From positions 1-42,000 of IMG/VR virus record IMGVR_UViG_3300045110_000142: DNA of 42,000 bases, one strand, 5' to 3'. Of the stretch, positions 32,865 through 41,216 are shown in pieces. The notes beneath the pieces are model-generated. The model was not told where the DNA came from. It ran no database searches and saw only the letters and a list, made by a program, of their open reading frames with translations. Each line of letters starts with the position of its first letter. Positions within the stretch are counted from its first letter, which is position 1. The translations under genes and the position numbers were made by a program. Source of the DNA: a virus.

Positions 32865-35339
32865 CTACTGTTGATAGTCGTCCTGGCGGGCAAGCTCGCC
32901 CATTTTGGCAGCGCCGGCAACGCCGGCCAATGGGATCAATCCACGCGACCACCAATTAAGCGCCGTTTCATTGGGAACGCTAGCCGCGCGGGCGGTGGCC
33001 TCGATCTGATCATTAAGCAGATGCGGAATAGTTTTCGGCGGGGAACGCAGGTTTGTCAGGTCACCAAGCGAAAACCATCCGCCAGACTGAACCTCGGCGG
33101 GGGCAATACCGAGCTGTTGCGCGGCCCGGTAAGTCGGCTCCGTAATCGGTAAATATTCCGCCTGCCGGAACGCCTTGGCGACCGTGCGTCCATCCAACGT
33201 ATCCTTAATGCCGCCGGGCGGGACTGCCTGCAATCCCTTACTGCGATAGAGGTCGTAAGCTGCCGCATTCGTGAACCATCCAGGTGGCAACTCTCCGGGG
33301 TAAAGCATATCCAGATAGTGTAATCCGCCACGGATGACGTGAGTGTCACCAGTGACATCTAGCAAATTACCGGCCCAGTTCTCTCGAAAGGTTGTCGGCT
33401 TGGGATTGACTAATGGATTTTCCGTACCGTGAGCAAAAGCATTGGCAAGATCAACATGCATTCCCATCATGGAATAACCGGGCTCGTTGCCCTCGACATC
33501 GAACCGTGCTCGCGTCATAGGATTTCCGCGAGCGCGCTCGTACATGAGAAAACTTGCGTTGCGCAAATTCGGCGGCGTTTTCGTCCTTGGCGACGTTGCC
33601 GCGCCCTGGCCTGCCCAATCACGCATGAACTGCACGGGGCCCTGCGGTGCCTCACCATACCGTTCAAGTCCGCGAATTACCGGACCAGTCGAATAGAATT
33701 TTAACAAAGGACTTTGTGCTTGCACCAACGGTTGCAACCGCTCTGCCATCAAGCTGCCAATCGCATCTGCGTTCTCAATGAATGGTGCCACACGTCCGGT
33801 GCCCGGTAGCTTTTCTCCAGGCAATGGCCCAGGAAGCCGGCCTTTGATTGAAACCTGCGGCACGAGCTGAGAGGTCTCGTTGTAAGCTTCCGGCGTAGTC
33901 TTGAAGATCGGACGTTCCGCGGTGGGCCACGGGTTATGCCCAAAGCCCCGCGCCGCTGCCTTTATCGCGTTAATATCCTCAGCCGTCGGCATCTGACGCG
34001 GCAAGATCGCAGGCGCCGCCACACCCTCCTCACCGCCGGCTTTCAGCAACACCGGACCCTTTCGCGCCGCAGCCTGCGTGAACGGCGGTTGCGGTCCTGG
34101 CTGCACCTGTCCAGTCGCCACGTCATAGCCACGCTGCAAGATCGCGTCTTCCGTCCCGATCGGCAGCGGCGCTGTCCGGATTGGTCTGCCAGACCGCCCA
34201 CGCACGATCGCATCACGCAAAATAGCCTGCTGATCGGCGATGTCTCCCATCCTACCTGATTGAGCCTGCGGCCTGCGCAAAACATCAGACAGCATGGCAG
34301 CGCCACGCTGCTCTCCTGTGATCTGGTTGGCAGCCTCCGGCGTCAACCGCGTGCCGGTGCCCATGCGCTCGAGCATGTTGTTGGCGATATGCGCAAAGGC
34401 CTGCTGCTCGCTCATGCCGGTTGCTTGCGCCAATTGCTGCGCGCCGCCCCATAACGGCTCGCTCTGCAGCAGCTCGTCTGGCGTCATTCGCTTGGCGTAG
34501 TTCTGCCAAATCCTATCCATGAATGACGTCGGCGGCGGCAACAACGACTTGGTGTAGTCCTGCGAGGCCTTCTCGGCGCCGGTTTTCAGGGTATTGAAAG
34601 CATCTTCCGTACTGCGGGGCACAGGAGCTGATTGCTCATAGGCACCTCCTGCGTTTTCATAGCGATCCGTCGCCGCCAAATCACCAATTTTTGGGCGCGT
34701 TGCAAAACGCGCCAGCGCAATAGCGCGCTCTGCCGCAGCGGGACCAAGTGACCCAGCAAAACGTGCGGCGTTTTCATAACCAGTTCCCGCAGCCGCTTCG
34801 GCCCCAGCCTCGCCACCAACGCCGGAAAGCACATTGAACCCAGCCTTGAACGGAATACTCCCAGGCCCTACCCAATTGATCGGGTTAGCTCCCATCTCAA
34901 ACACACTGTGGCCATAGCGGCCGAGCCGCGTCTGCGGCTGATACAGGCTCTCACTGGCCGCACGGATGCTGCGATCGGTATCGGCCGATGTCGGGAGGCC
35001 TGTTTGCTCCGCAAACAAATCACGCTGCGGATCGAATGCAATCGGCCCAGGTGACAAGCCGGCCTGTGAAATGAAATTACCTAAACCCGACACGACAGCA
35101 GAAGGGATGGACCTGATAACATCAGCAGCAGGATTCACTCCCTCACCGCGTCTGGCTAACTGCAACGCTCGCTGCGAACGCTGCCGCTCTGTCATGATGG
35201 GCGTATCCGGTCCCGTTGTAACCTCGGGAAATTGCGCTGCCAGCGATCCCATCGGATATGCCGGCGCTTCGTCGTTCACACGCGCCAGCGCGCCCATCAT
35301 CCAGTCTGGATATTCCGAGTAATCATCACGCTCGGCCAT
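32865..35339 (-). CDS. Large internal virion protein (824 residues)
   Basis: 824 residues; GAGG precedes ATG 35339. An acidic N-terminus (MAERDDYSEYPDWMMGALAR) leads into Ala/Gly-rich amphipathic helices (GGEAGAEAAAGTGYENAARFAG). Long helical and Pro-rich segments follow (LLQSEPLWGGAQQLAQATGM, PEYNETSQL-type regions). No catalytic motif is evident. Position just after the portal block and the composition resemble podovirus internal/ejection proteins. The later part (about 560-800) has conserved-looking phrases such as GLERYGEAPQGPVQFM that do not match anything I know. Confidence 0.65.
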   Translation of the reverse strand: MAERDDYSEYPDWMMGALARVNDEAPAYPMGSLAAQFPEVTTGPDTPIMTERQRSQRALQLARRGEGVNPAADVIRSIPSAVVSGLGNFISQAGLSPGPIAFDPQRDLFAEQTGLPTSADTDRSIRAASESLYQPQTRLGRYGHSVFEMGANPINWVGPGSIPFKAGFNVLSGVGGEAGAEAAAGTGYENAARFAGSLGPAAAERAIALARFATRPKIGDLAATDRYENAGGAYEQSAPVPRSTEDAFNTLKTGAEKASQDYTKSLLPPPTSFMDRIWQNYAKRMTPDELLQSEPLWGGAQQLAQATGMSEQQAFAHIANNMLERMGTGTRLTPEAANQITGEQRGAAMLSDVLRRPQAQSGRMGDIADQQAILRDAIVRGRSGRPIRTAPLPIGTEDAILQRGYDVATGQVQPGPQPPFTQAAARKGPVLLKAGGEEGVAAPAILPRQMPTAEDINAIKAAARGFGHNPWPTAERPIFKTTPEAYNETSQLVPQVSIKGRLPGPLPGEKLPGTGRVAPFIENADAIGSLMAERLQPLVQAQSPLLKFYSTGPVIRGLERYGEAPQGPVQFMRDWAGQGAATSPRTKTPPNLRNASFLMYERARGNPMTRARFDVEGNEPGYSMMGMHVDLANAFAHGTENPLVNPKPTTFRENWAGNLLDVTGDTHVIRGGLHYLDMLYPGELPPGWFTNAAAYDLYRSKGLQAVPPGGIKDTLDGRTVAKAFRQAEYLPITEPTYRAAQQLGIAPAEVQSGGWFSLGDLTNLRSPPKTIPHLLNDQIEATARAASVPNETALNWWSRGLIPLAGVAGAAKMGELARQDDYQQ

Positions 35340-35359
35340 GACGCTTCACCTCACCAACA

Positions 35360-35446
35360 TCACCCAAACAGCGCGAGCAACGCAATAATCAAAACAGCGA
35401 AGATCAACCCGCCGATCAGCGCCACCCGCATGTCAAGCGTTGTCAT
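35360..35446 (-). CDS. 28-residue single-span membrane peptide
   Basis: ATG 35446 overlaps the upstream stop exactly (ATGA, 35446-35443). It encodes MTTLDMRVALIGG followed by FAVLIIALLALFG; a short polar N-terminus and one membrane span reach the stop at 35360. The tight overlap and clear hydrophobicity support translation. It could be an accessory holin, a virion-membrane peptide or a host-membrane modulator. Confidence 0.5.
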   Translation of the reverse strand: MTTLDMRVALIGGLIFAVLIIALLALFG

Positions 35447-35712
35447 GAAGTCCCCTTCTCCTTCAATGGAAAAAGTCGCAAAATATCCTCGCGATTGACC
35501 ACGATACCAAGGCGCTTTGGTATTTTTTCGGTGCGTCCCATGTGCTCCCAGAGCGAGCGACACTGTTTGTGGTTCAAATAATTGGTTTTCATAGCACTGT
35601 CCGGAAGTTCCCAACCGGTCTGCATTGCCGCATTGAGCAAATTATCAAACTCGCGGCCGTCATCAGTAATCAATTTCGTCCGCAAGTTAGGTATCCAATT
35701 GAAATTGATCAT
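35443..35712 (-). CDS. Hypothetical protein downstream of the portal
   Basis: 89 residues from ATG 35712 (AAAGGGG upstream). The start MINFNWIPNLRTKLITDDGR and the middle LNHKQCRSLWEHMGRT are not recognised. Mixed alpha/beta, no signal or membrane segment. It lies 13 bases after the portal stop and is coupled to the tiny membrane peptide gene. Confidence 0.65.
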   Translation of the reverse strand: MINFNWIPNLRTKLITDDGREFDNLLNAAMQTGWELPDSAMKTNYLNHKQCRSLWEHMGRTEKIPKRLGIVVNREDILRLFPLKEKGTS

Positions 35713-35725
35713 GACCACCCCTTTC

Positions 35726-38113
35726 TCACGGCACGAAACCACCACGAGGCGGCTGTTGCTGTTGCCGCATCTGCGCTGCCGCGGCGCGCTCGCTCTGCCG
35801 CGCCTGCATGTCGCTTTCCTTCATCCGCTGCGCATGTTCAGCCATCTGCATTTTCTGCGTATTGGCCTGCATGTCCATCTGCTTGCCGAGCATGTCTGCC
35901 TGATGCGATTCGCGTTCGGCCATAGCCTTTTGGTTAGTCATCTGCGTTTTGGCAGCATCGTCTGCTGCCTTACCTTGCAGCTTGGCGACCTCGATCTCCC
36001 GCTTGAGCGACAGTTCCATCTTCTTGTGCTGGTCGTCCATCATCAGCTTTTGCTGCGCTAGCATCGTGTCAGCTTTATCTTTGTCTGCTTGCCGGTTTTG
36101 CTTGAGCTGCTCGATCTGCAGCGCTGTCTTATTGGTCGCCGTCGTCGGGTCATCGCCCTTGCCCTGCGTGCCACGTGCTTTGATCTGTTCCGAGTAATCG
36201 TCAATCGAGCCGTCAAGCTCGCGCCCAGCGCGGAACGGCGCAGTGGAAAACTTCAGGATATTAGCGCAGAGGTCCGCACTAGCAGGATCTGCCGCAAGCA
36301 GCTGCCCAAGTTCCGGTAGAAGACCGCCAAGCACCTGCACAAACTCGGTGCGCGCTTTCTTTTCGAGGTTCTCGCTAGCGATAATAGTGGAGTCTGTCTC
36401 GATATCGAGGATGAAAGACCTCGCGCGGTTGTCACGCAGGAACTTCAGCACGTCCTCGATCGTGGGCTTCTCATTGAGTTGCGTAATGACAGCCTGGCCT
36501 TGCTGCACGAGCTGCTGCATTTGTTGCTGCAAATGCTGTAGCGCCTGCTGATTGTCTCCATTTTGGCTGCCGCCGTTCATACCGCCCTGCTGGCCGGGTT
36601 GCATGCCGGGTTGCTGGCCGCCTTGCTGATTCTGCCGCTGCGCCAACGCCGCTTGCTGCTGTAGCTGCCCGAGCTGCTGCTGCAACTGCGCCTGCGCGTT
36701 CATGATCGACTGCTGTTTCATCCGATTGGTCGGCAGCTGCGTCTGCGACATGCTGATGATGGTTTTATCATCGAATTTTTCGCAAATGATCTCGGCGATG
36801 ATGCACACGATGTCCCGCGCCACGCGCACTAGTTCATATTGCTTGTCACGGGTGCGGATCGAGCCATATTCGGTTTTTAATTCCTGCGCGCCGAGCGTCT
36901 CCCGCGCGTCGGTGGCACCACGCATAATGTCACTTAGTCCCATGATCTGATAAATGTCATCGATCATCTGCTTGCGCGTTTCGATCAACGTGGTGACCGT
37001 CTGCGCAATCATATCGATCGGCAACCAGACCAAAACCTCCTTGGAGCCGCCAAACGCCGCCCAATTACTTATTGGAATCAAAATACGCCCTGGCGACTTG
37101 ATCTTGATCGCAGCCTCGATGGCGTCGGCAAGCTCTCCACCTCCAGATGGATAAAATCCCTTCACCTCCAGCGCGTCACCTAGAGCGTGGATTTTCCCAG
37201 TGAGCAGGTTCACCTCTTCGAGCTGATCCTTGTATTGCATCATGTCCGGTACTGGCACCAGCGAACCGCGTTGCAGCGTGCCGTAGGCGGGTTTTGGACA
37301 AGGAAAAAAATTCTGCAGGTCTAGATGCGGATCGTCTTCGTCGAGGATCTTTTCAGCTCCTTTTGCCACCCAGACGACACGACGCTCGCCTCTGTGCCAG
37401 ATCTCCCAGAACTTTGCGCGCTCACGATCGTCAGCGCCACCGACTGATTTAGCGTCCTTATCGACGGCATACTCTGCGTCCTGGTAGGCGTCACCTGAAC
37501 TATTGTAAAAACGCTCTCTCGCCTCCCGGCGAGTCATGTAGCTCGCTGCGGCAACCCAGCTCACCTCAGACCAGGAGCGTGAGATGCTATGCAGAAAATC
37601 ACGTCTGTGTTTGTAATCTATACACACTCGCTCCGTAGCATAATACGATCCTGAGTTTGCTTTCTTGCTTTCGTACCTGCACCACGGCACGCCGCGGCCG
37701 ATCAGCGCTAGGTCATCGCGTACTTGCAGCATCAGGTCGTTGATGTAGGCAAGATCGAACGAGACTTGCGCGCAGCGCTCCACGATCTCGGACGCCTGCT
37801 GATAGATCGGGCGGCGGTCCTTGAATTTGGGCACGACTACCGGCACGGGAGCCTTGGCGTAGATCGATGGCTTGAGCACCTCGCAATTGGCCCAGAACAT
37901 CTGGAACTCTTTTTCGCGAGCGCGATTGCTCAAGCGATCCAGCGAGGCATACATTTTGTCGATGTTGTCGCAACGGTCATTCCATTTCTCAAATGCCTTC
38001 TCGCTCTCCTCCAGCAAATTCAGCCAAGCTTTCGAGCTGCGCGGCTCCAATGCCGGATCATAATCGAGGTCATCGACGCGAATGTCGTCGTTGTTTGGTG
38101 CGTCGTCAGCCAT
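35726..38113 (-). CDS. Portal protein
   Basis: 795 residues, the size of P22-type portals. The N-terminal helical stem has WNDRCDNIDKMYASLD and FWANCEVLKPSIYAKAPVP. A wing domain follows, then VRDDLALIGRGVPWCRYE. The C-terminal region contains IEDVLKFLRDNRARSFILDIETDSTI-type phrases and a long Gln-rich coiled coil (QQLGQLQQQAALAQRQ, MQMAEHAQRMKESDMQARQ), ending in a probable barrel. It forms the dodecameric DNA channel at one capsid vertex. It overlaps the small upstream gene by 8 bases. Confidence 0.88.
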   Translation of the reverse strand: MADDAPNNDDIRVDDLDYDPALEPRSSKAWLNLLEESEKAFEKWNDRCDNIDKMYASLDRLSNRAREKEFQMFWANCEVLKPSIYAKAPVPVVVPKFKDRRPIYQQASEIVERCAQVSFDLAYINDLMLQVRDDLALIGRGVPWCRYESKKANSGSYYATERVCIDYKHRRDFLHSISRSWSEVSWVAAASYMTRREARERFYNSSGDAYQDAEYAVDKDAKSVGGADDRERAKFWEIWHRGERRVVWVAKGAEKILDEDDPHLDLQNFFPCPKPAYGTLQRGSLVPVPDMMQYKDQLEEVNLLTGKIHALGDALEVKGFYPSGGGELADAIEAAIKIKSPGRILIPISNWAAFGGSKEVLVWLPIDMIAQTVTTLIETRKQMIDDIYQIMGLSDIMRGATDARETLGAQELKTEYGSIRTRDKQYELVRVARDIVCIIAEIICEKFDDKTIISMSQTQLPTNRMKQQSIMNAQAQLQQQLGQLQQQAALAQRQNQQGGQQPGMQPGQQGGMNGGSQNGDNQQALQHLQQQMQQLVQQGQAVITQLNEKPTIEDVLKFLRDNRARSFILDIETDSTIIASENLEKKARTEFVQVLGGLLPELGQLLAADPASADLCANILKFSTAPFRAGRELDGSIDDYSEQIKARGTQGKGDDPTTATNKTALQIEQLKQNRQADKDKADTMLAQQKLMMDDQHKKMELSLKREIEVAKLQGKAADDAAKTQMTNQKAMAERESHQADMLGKQMDMQANTQKMQMAEHAQRMKESDMQARQSERAAAAQMRQQQQPPRGGFVP

Positions 38114-38339
38114 CGTGGCTCACTCCTTTGTCAGCCAACTCTTTCGCAGCCATAGCAATCGCCGCACACACGTCGGTTACTGACATTCCCTTGCCGATCG
38201 CCCACAAGAGAGCCTGCTGCGCTCCGTACAGCATCAGACCAAGCTCGCAGTCGTCGGCATTCCTTGCACGCTGGTAGGCGGCGCGCACCGCCTCCAGTTC
38301 GAACTTCACGACTACTTCGCTTTTCATAACGCTAATCAT
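38106..38339 (-). CDS. Small helical protein between terminase and portal
   Basis: 77 residues from ATG 38339 (overlaps the terminase stop as ATGA) or 73 from ATG 38327. All-helical: KFELEAVRAAYQRARNADDC, then ALLWAIGKGMSVTDVCAAIAM. Not recognised. Its tight coupling to both terminase and portal genes suggests a packaging or assembly role, by position only. Confidence 0.65.
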   Translation of the reverse strand: MISVMKSEVVVKFELEAVRAAYQRARNADDCELGLMLYGAQQALLWAIGKGMSVTDVCAAIAMAAKELADKGVSHDG

Positions 38340-39703
38340 AACACAATTCCTCTGCCGCGATCCTCAGGCGGTGGCGGAATATGCCAGCCATCCTGCTTGG
38401 GGATTTTAACTTCACGCAGCGGCGCCGGCTTGTAATTGAGCGCAAGGTAGCGGAATGCATCCGCTGGATGGCTCGTCCAGTCGTGAACCTCAGAGGCGCG
38501 ATACGCTTTTTTCTCGTCGTCCCATTCGCGACGATACATTTCCAGCGCCGCAAGGCCAGCCTCTTCGCAACGCGGGTGAAATACACACAGCGGCAATAGC
38601 CGGCGAACCGCGTTGATGCCATCCTGCTTGGACGCATCACGGCCGAGCACTGGATTTAGCCCGAGGCGTATCATGGTCTCGACTCTCGTTCTGCCAGTGC
38701 CAAGCTCCCGCACCTTGGCATCGTGTGGCACGATGTCCACACCGTGCTCCCAGCCGTACTTGGTGTGGACCTCATCGATCATGTCGCGCCACGTCTCAAG
38801 ACTTGCGCCTGACATACTCAGGCAATGCAGTAGATACACCTGCGAGCCGATCGAAACGTGAAACCAGACCGCAGTGTCGTCGCGCATGCCGAGATCCCAC
38901 GCGCGATTAACGCGCTGGCCGGGGAGTGCACGAGCTAAGTCAGTGACACGGCCCTCGTGACGGACTGCGGCCATCTCGGCGGTGTAGAAAGCCCCGATCG
39001 TGGCGGCATTCCAGCTACACTCATATTCCTGCGAGAAATGCGCATCGCCTTGGTCCTTGCCGTATAGGTGACGATATTCACTTTGCGCCACGTCGAGCTG
39101 CGCGTCGGAGAGCACGTGTGTATCATGGACGGTCTTGATCTCGGCAAACCAGCCTTCTGTTTGCGTTGCGTGATCAAACATTGTCTTGCAGTGATTACGA
39201 CCGCGTGGCGTGGAAATGAAAAGCGACCAGCCATCGTTTTCTTCGAGCATCGGCCGGCAGTATGCCCAGGCGCTTGGGTTGGATAAAGCAAACTCCGACC
39301 AGACGATGCCGGCCGGGGACGAACCGACGATGGCATCGTAGCGATCGCTGCCGATGAGTTGCCATGTTGAACCGTTGACGAAGCGCAGCATCATCTGATC
39401 GTCGATCGTGTGCGTGCGCATGTGCAGCGGAAATGCCTCATCGATGCGACGCACGCCGGTGTGCGGGTTGACTGCATTCCAAATTGATTTGCGTGCTTGC
39501 TGATACTCAGGAAGAGCGTGCCAGTAATTTCCTGGCCGCTGCATGGCTGCGACCGCAGCGAAATGTAGCGCGACTTCGTCTTTGCCGGCGCGGCGATGCC
39601 ACACCGCGATCGCGCGTTTGCCACCTGATAACAGATAATTCCAGAGGTTTATTTGATGGTTTCGCGCCATCCATCCGTTGTTAGGTAAGCTGATGGCGAG
39701 CAT
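38336..39703 (-). CDS. terL: Terminase large subunit
   Basis: 455 residues. The ATPase half has a Walker A variant WHRRAGKD (35-42), Walker B GIVWSEF (132-138) and the coupling motif ISTPRG (163-168). The C-terminal RNase-H-like nuclease half contains AWDLGMRDD, VDIVPHDA and the terminal HDWTSHPADAFRYLALN, as in Terminase_6-type enzymes. It translocates DNA into the prohead and cuts it. The circularly permuted assembly would agree with headful cutting, though that is not proved. It follows the small-subunit gene by 14 bases. Confidence 0.93.
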   Translation of the reverse strand: MLAISLPNNGWMARNHQINLWNYLLSGGKRAIAVWHRRAGKDEVALHFAAVAAMQRPGNYWHALPEYQQARKSIWNAVNPHTGVRRIDEAFPLHMRTHTIDDQMMLRFVNGSTWQLIGSDRYDAIVGSSPAGIVWSEFALSNPSAWAYCRPMLEENDGWSLFISTPRGRNHCKTMFDHATQTEGWFAEIKTVHDTHVLSDAQLDVAQSEYRHLYGKDQGDAHFSQEYECSWNAATIGAFYTAEMAAVRHEGRVTDLARALPGQRVNRAWDLGMRDDTAVWFHVSIGSQVYLLHCLSMSGASLETWRDMIDEVHTKYGWEHGVDIVPHDAKVRELGTGRTRVETMIRLGLNPVLGRDASKQDGINAVRRLLPLCVFHPRCEEAGLAALEMYRREWDDEKKAYRASEVHDWTSHPADAFRYLALNYKPAPLREVKIPKQDGWHIPPPPEDRGRGIVL

Positions 39704-39717
39704 GGGCGCGCATCATT

Positions 39718-40011
39718 TCATTTTTTCTTCGCGGCTTCTTTTTCCATCGCGAGCCGTTCCGCCATCAGATCGCGGATGACAATTTGGATTGCGTTGTCGC
39801 CCTCGTCGCCACCGATAACCTTTTGCACCTGAGCTGATTTTCCCCACCCTCTGTCCAGGAGTAGATCAGCCGCGTGCAATCGGACCTCTTCTTTTTTGCC
39901 GTTAACACAGAGACCGCAAATGGTTTGCAGCGCCACCTCGGTATGAGCACGCGCGAGCGACTCTAGGTGGATGATTTCTTTTGACGAATATCGTTTAGCT
40001 TTTTTAGCCAT
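39718..40011 (-). CDS. Small terminase-like protein
   Basis: 97 residues; AAGGA precedes ATG 40011. LARAHTEVALQTICGLCVNG, LHAADLLLDRGWGKSAQ and a charged C-terminus (LAMEKEAAKKK) are phrases common in proteins directly upstream of large terminases. It probably recognises DNA for packaging. First gene of the late leftward operon. Confidence 0.75.
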   Translation of the reverse strand: MAKKAKRYSSKEIIHLESLARAHTEVALQTICGLCVNGKKEEVRLHAADLLLDRGWGKSAQVQKVIGGDEGDNAIQIVIRDLMAERLAMEKEAAKKK

Positions 40012-40082
40012 TTACGTCCTTGGTGCCCCTGCCTAAACCTATCGTCTACCACGAAAAAACTGGTTCCAAAAATTATTCACCA

Positions 40083-40122
40083 TGACCTTCAAGGCGGTTA
40101 TTGACACCAGTGACCTTCAAGG
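40083..40122. promoter_or_regulatory. Two direct repeats TGACCTTCAAGG
   Basis: Exact 12-bp copies at 40083-40094 and 40111-40122, 28 bp apart. The core CCTTCAAGG is itself a near-perfect palindrome with a central C. The second copy fills most of the spacer of the plus-strand promoter at 40101-40129, a classic repressor position. It differs from the GTTGCC operator next to it, so a second regulator (perhaps the winged-helix protein at 6872-7183) may act here. Confidence 0.6.
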
Positions 40123-40129
40123 GTATATG
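40101..40129 (+). promoter_or_regulatory. Promoter of the 40180-40866 gene pair
   Basis: Consensus TTGACA (40101-40106), a 17-bp spacer and TATATG (40124-40129). The predicted start lies near 40136, at the first base of the palindromic operator. The design matches the promoter at 7807-7835 almost base for base in spacing. Confidence 0.65.
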
Positions 40130-40151
40130 ACCACTGTTGCCAACGAGGCAA
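40122..40151 (-). promoter_or_regulatory. Candidate promoter of the late operon
   Basis: On the minus strand TTGCCT (40151-40146), 18 bp, then TATACC (40127-40122), each with 4 of 6 consensus matches. The -35 lies inside the operator at 40136-40152 and the -10 overlaps the plus-strand -10, so the operator would control both directions. Weak by sequence; position is its main support. Confidence 0.35.
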
Positions 40152-40152
40152 C
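40136..40152. promoter_or_regulatory. Operator GTTGCC-N5-GGCAAC, copy 2
   Basis: GTTGCC-AACGA-GGCAAC, identical in both half-sites and spacing to the site at 7841-7857, with a different centre. It begins 35 bases after the first base of TTGACA, against 34 at the other promoter. The common architecture points to one DNA-binding protein controlling both plus-strand operons. Confidence 0.75.
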
Positions 40153-40179
40153 ACGACCAGCAAACGAAAGGGGACTACC

Positions 40180-40530
40180 ATGCAAACCGATAGCCAGCCG
40201 CTCGTGCCGTGGATTGTGATGACCTCCAGCGCCAAAATGCCGTCCAGCGTCAAGAGCGCTTATAGGAATGTAGCCCTAGTGAGGTTAACTGAGGAGTACC
40301 GGCTTGCCGGGTTGCGGCCATCGATGATTTCAACCAGGGCGCGAGGTGTTGTGGAGGTTCGCCATCTCGGCAAGCATTTTGTCGGCCGCACACCGAGGGG
40401 TGCCTACCAGATAGCGCTCGCCGGGGCTCAGGAGATCGCTGATAACCTAAACGCCGCTGAGGCTACCCGACTAGCCCTCGATGGTCAAAACTTACCAGAA
40501 GCCGTTAAAATCCACCCCACACACATATAA
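40180..40530 (+). CDS. Hypothetical protein, first gene of the operator-controlled pair
   Basis: 116 residues; AAAGGGG lies before ATG 40180. Mostly polar with SVKSAYRNVALVRLTEEYRL and RARGVVEVRHLGKHFVGRTP, then a helical end (AQEIADNLNAAEATRLALDG). No family recognised. Divergent from the late operon. Confidence 0.7.
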   Translation: MQTDSQPLVPWIVMTSSAKMPSSVKSAYRNVALVRLTEEYRLAGLRPSMISTRARGVVEVRHLGKHFVGRTPRGAYQIALAGAQEIADNLNAAEATRLALDGQNLPEAVKIHPTHI

Positions 40531-40542
40531 GGAACTTTTATC

Positions 40543-40866
40543 ATGAATAAGACCGCACCAGTTGTTGCCATAAAGACAACGAATAATCTCGCACCTATGA
40601 TCGATACTCTGGGTGACGTGCGCGCACGCATCGCTGAGTTGGAAAAAAAGGAGACTGAACTCAAAAACGCGATGAAAGAGCTAGAACCCGGCGCGTATGA
40701 GGGTGAACGCTATCGGCTAACAGTCACGCTCGCCGACCGGGAAAAGCTAGACATGGAGGCGGTGAGGGAGAAGTTGAGCGCACAGTTTTTGCGGGCGCAC
40801 ACCACCGTCTTCCCGGTGCGCACATTGCGCACCGTGGGTGTAGCCAGGCCGGTGGAGGAGGCATAA
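40543..40866 (+). CDS. Conserved phage coiled-coil protein
   Basis: 107 residues; AAGGAAC lies before ATG 40543. A heptad-rich helix (LGDVRARIAELEKKETELKNA) is followed by EGERYRLTVTLADREKLDMEAVREKLSAQF, cited here through its core RLTVTLADREKLDMEAVRE. This phrase recurs in small proteins of many proteobacterial phages. Function unknown. It is followed by a strong terminator. Confidence 0.75.
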   Translation: MNKTAPVVAIKTTNNLAPMIDTLGDVRARIAELEKKETELKNAMKELEPGAYEGERYRLTVTLADREKLDMEAVREKLSAQFLRAHTTVFPVRTLRTVGVARPVEEA

Positions 40867-40899
40867 GCTCCGGCCTGCTTGAAGATTGAGCTAACTCAA

Positions 40900-40932
40900 C
40901 CCCCGTCACCGGCATGGTGGCGGGGGATTTTT
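40900..40932 (+). terminator. Rho-independent terminator
   Basis: CCCCCGTCACC (40900-40910), loop GGCAT, GGTGGCGGGGG (40916-40926), then A and TTTTT (40928-40932). An 11-bp stem with one G.U pair. It ends the plus-strand pair 40180-40866. The convergent small gene at 40939-41154 ends 7 bases beyond the T run. Confidence 0.9.
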
Positions 40933-40938
40933 AGTGGT

Positions 40939-41154
40939 TTACTTGCCTATCCAGCGATAACAAACCTCACCAGAGGCATCGATTTTGGTTTCTATCTGGC
41001 CAGTCCTGACCATGTCAGCTAACACTTTTTCGGTCAGTGCATGCCGGCGGGCGCGAGCGATCGCCATGTGCCTTTCAAATTCAGCCTTCAGTTTTGGGTT
41101 TTTGTTTATTTGATCAAGAGCTTCGCGCCGTTGCGCGGGAGTCAATTCGGGCAT
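40939..41154 (-). CDS. Small helical hypothetical protein
   Basis: 71 residues with a strong ribosome site (GGAGG, 5 bases before ATG 41154). The N-terminal half is helical (LTPAQRREALDQINKNPKLK). The second half looks like a small winged-helix ending (TEKVLADMVRTGQIETKID). The last residues are YRWIGK; the PrimPol-DUF3987 protein upstream ends YTWIGK. It is the last minus-strand gene after the origin-like block. Role unknown. Confidence 0.7.
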   Translation of the reverse strand: MPELTPAQRREALDQINKNPKLKAEFERHMAIARARRHALTEKVLADMVRTGQIETKIDASGEVCYRWIGK

Positions 41155-41187
41155 GGTGGCCTCCTGTCAAGGTTGCTGTGCCAAGTA

Positions 41188-41216
41188 GCGGGCTGGTGAG
41201 GCATTCACCGGCCCGC
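41188..41216. other. Strong stem-loop upstream of the 71-residue gene
   Basis: GCGGGCTGGTGA (41188-41199), loop GGCAT, TCACCGGCCCGC (41205-41216): 12 pairs with one G.U. No T run on either side, so not a simple terminator. It shares its GGCAT loop and flanking GGTG/CACC pairs with the terminator at 40900. It may shape the 5' leader of the 40939-41154 mRNA. The rest of 41217-41344 holds short CCCGTC repeats (41272-41300) and no gene. Confidence 0.55.
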
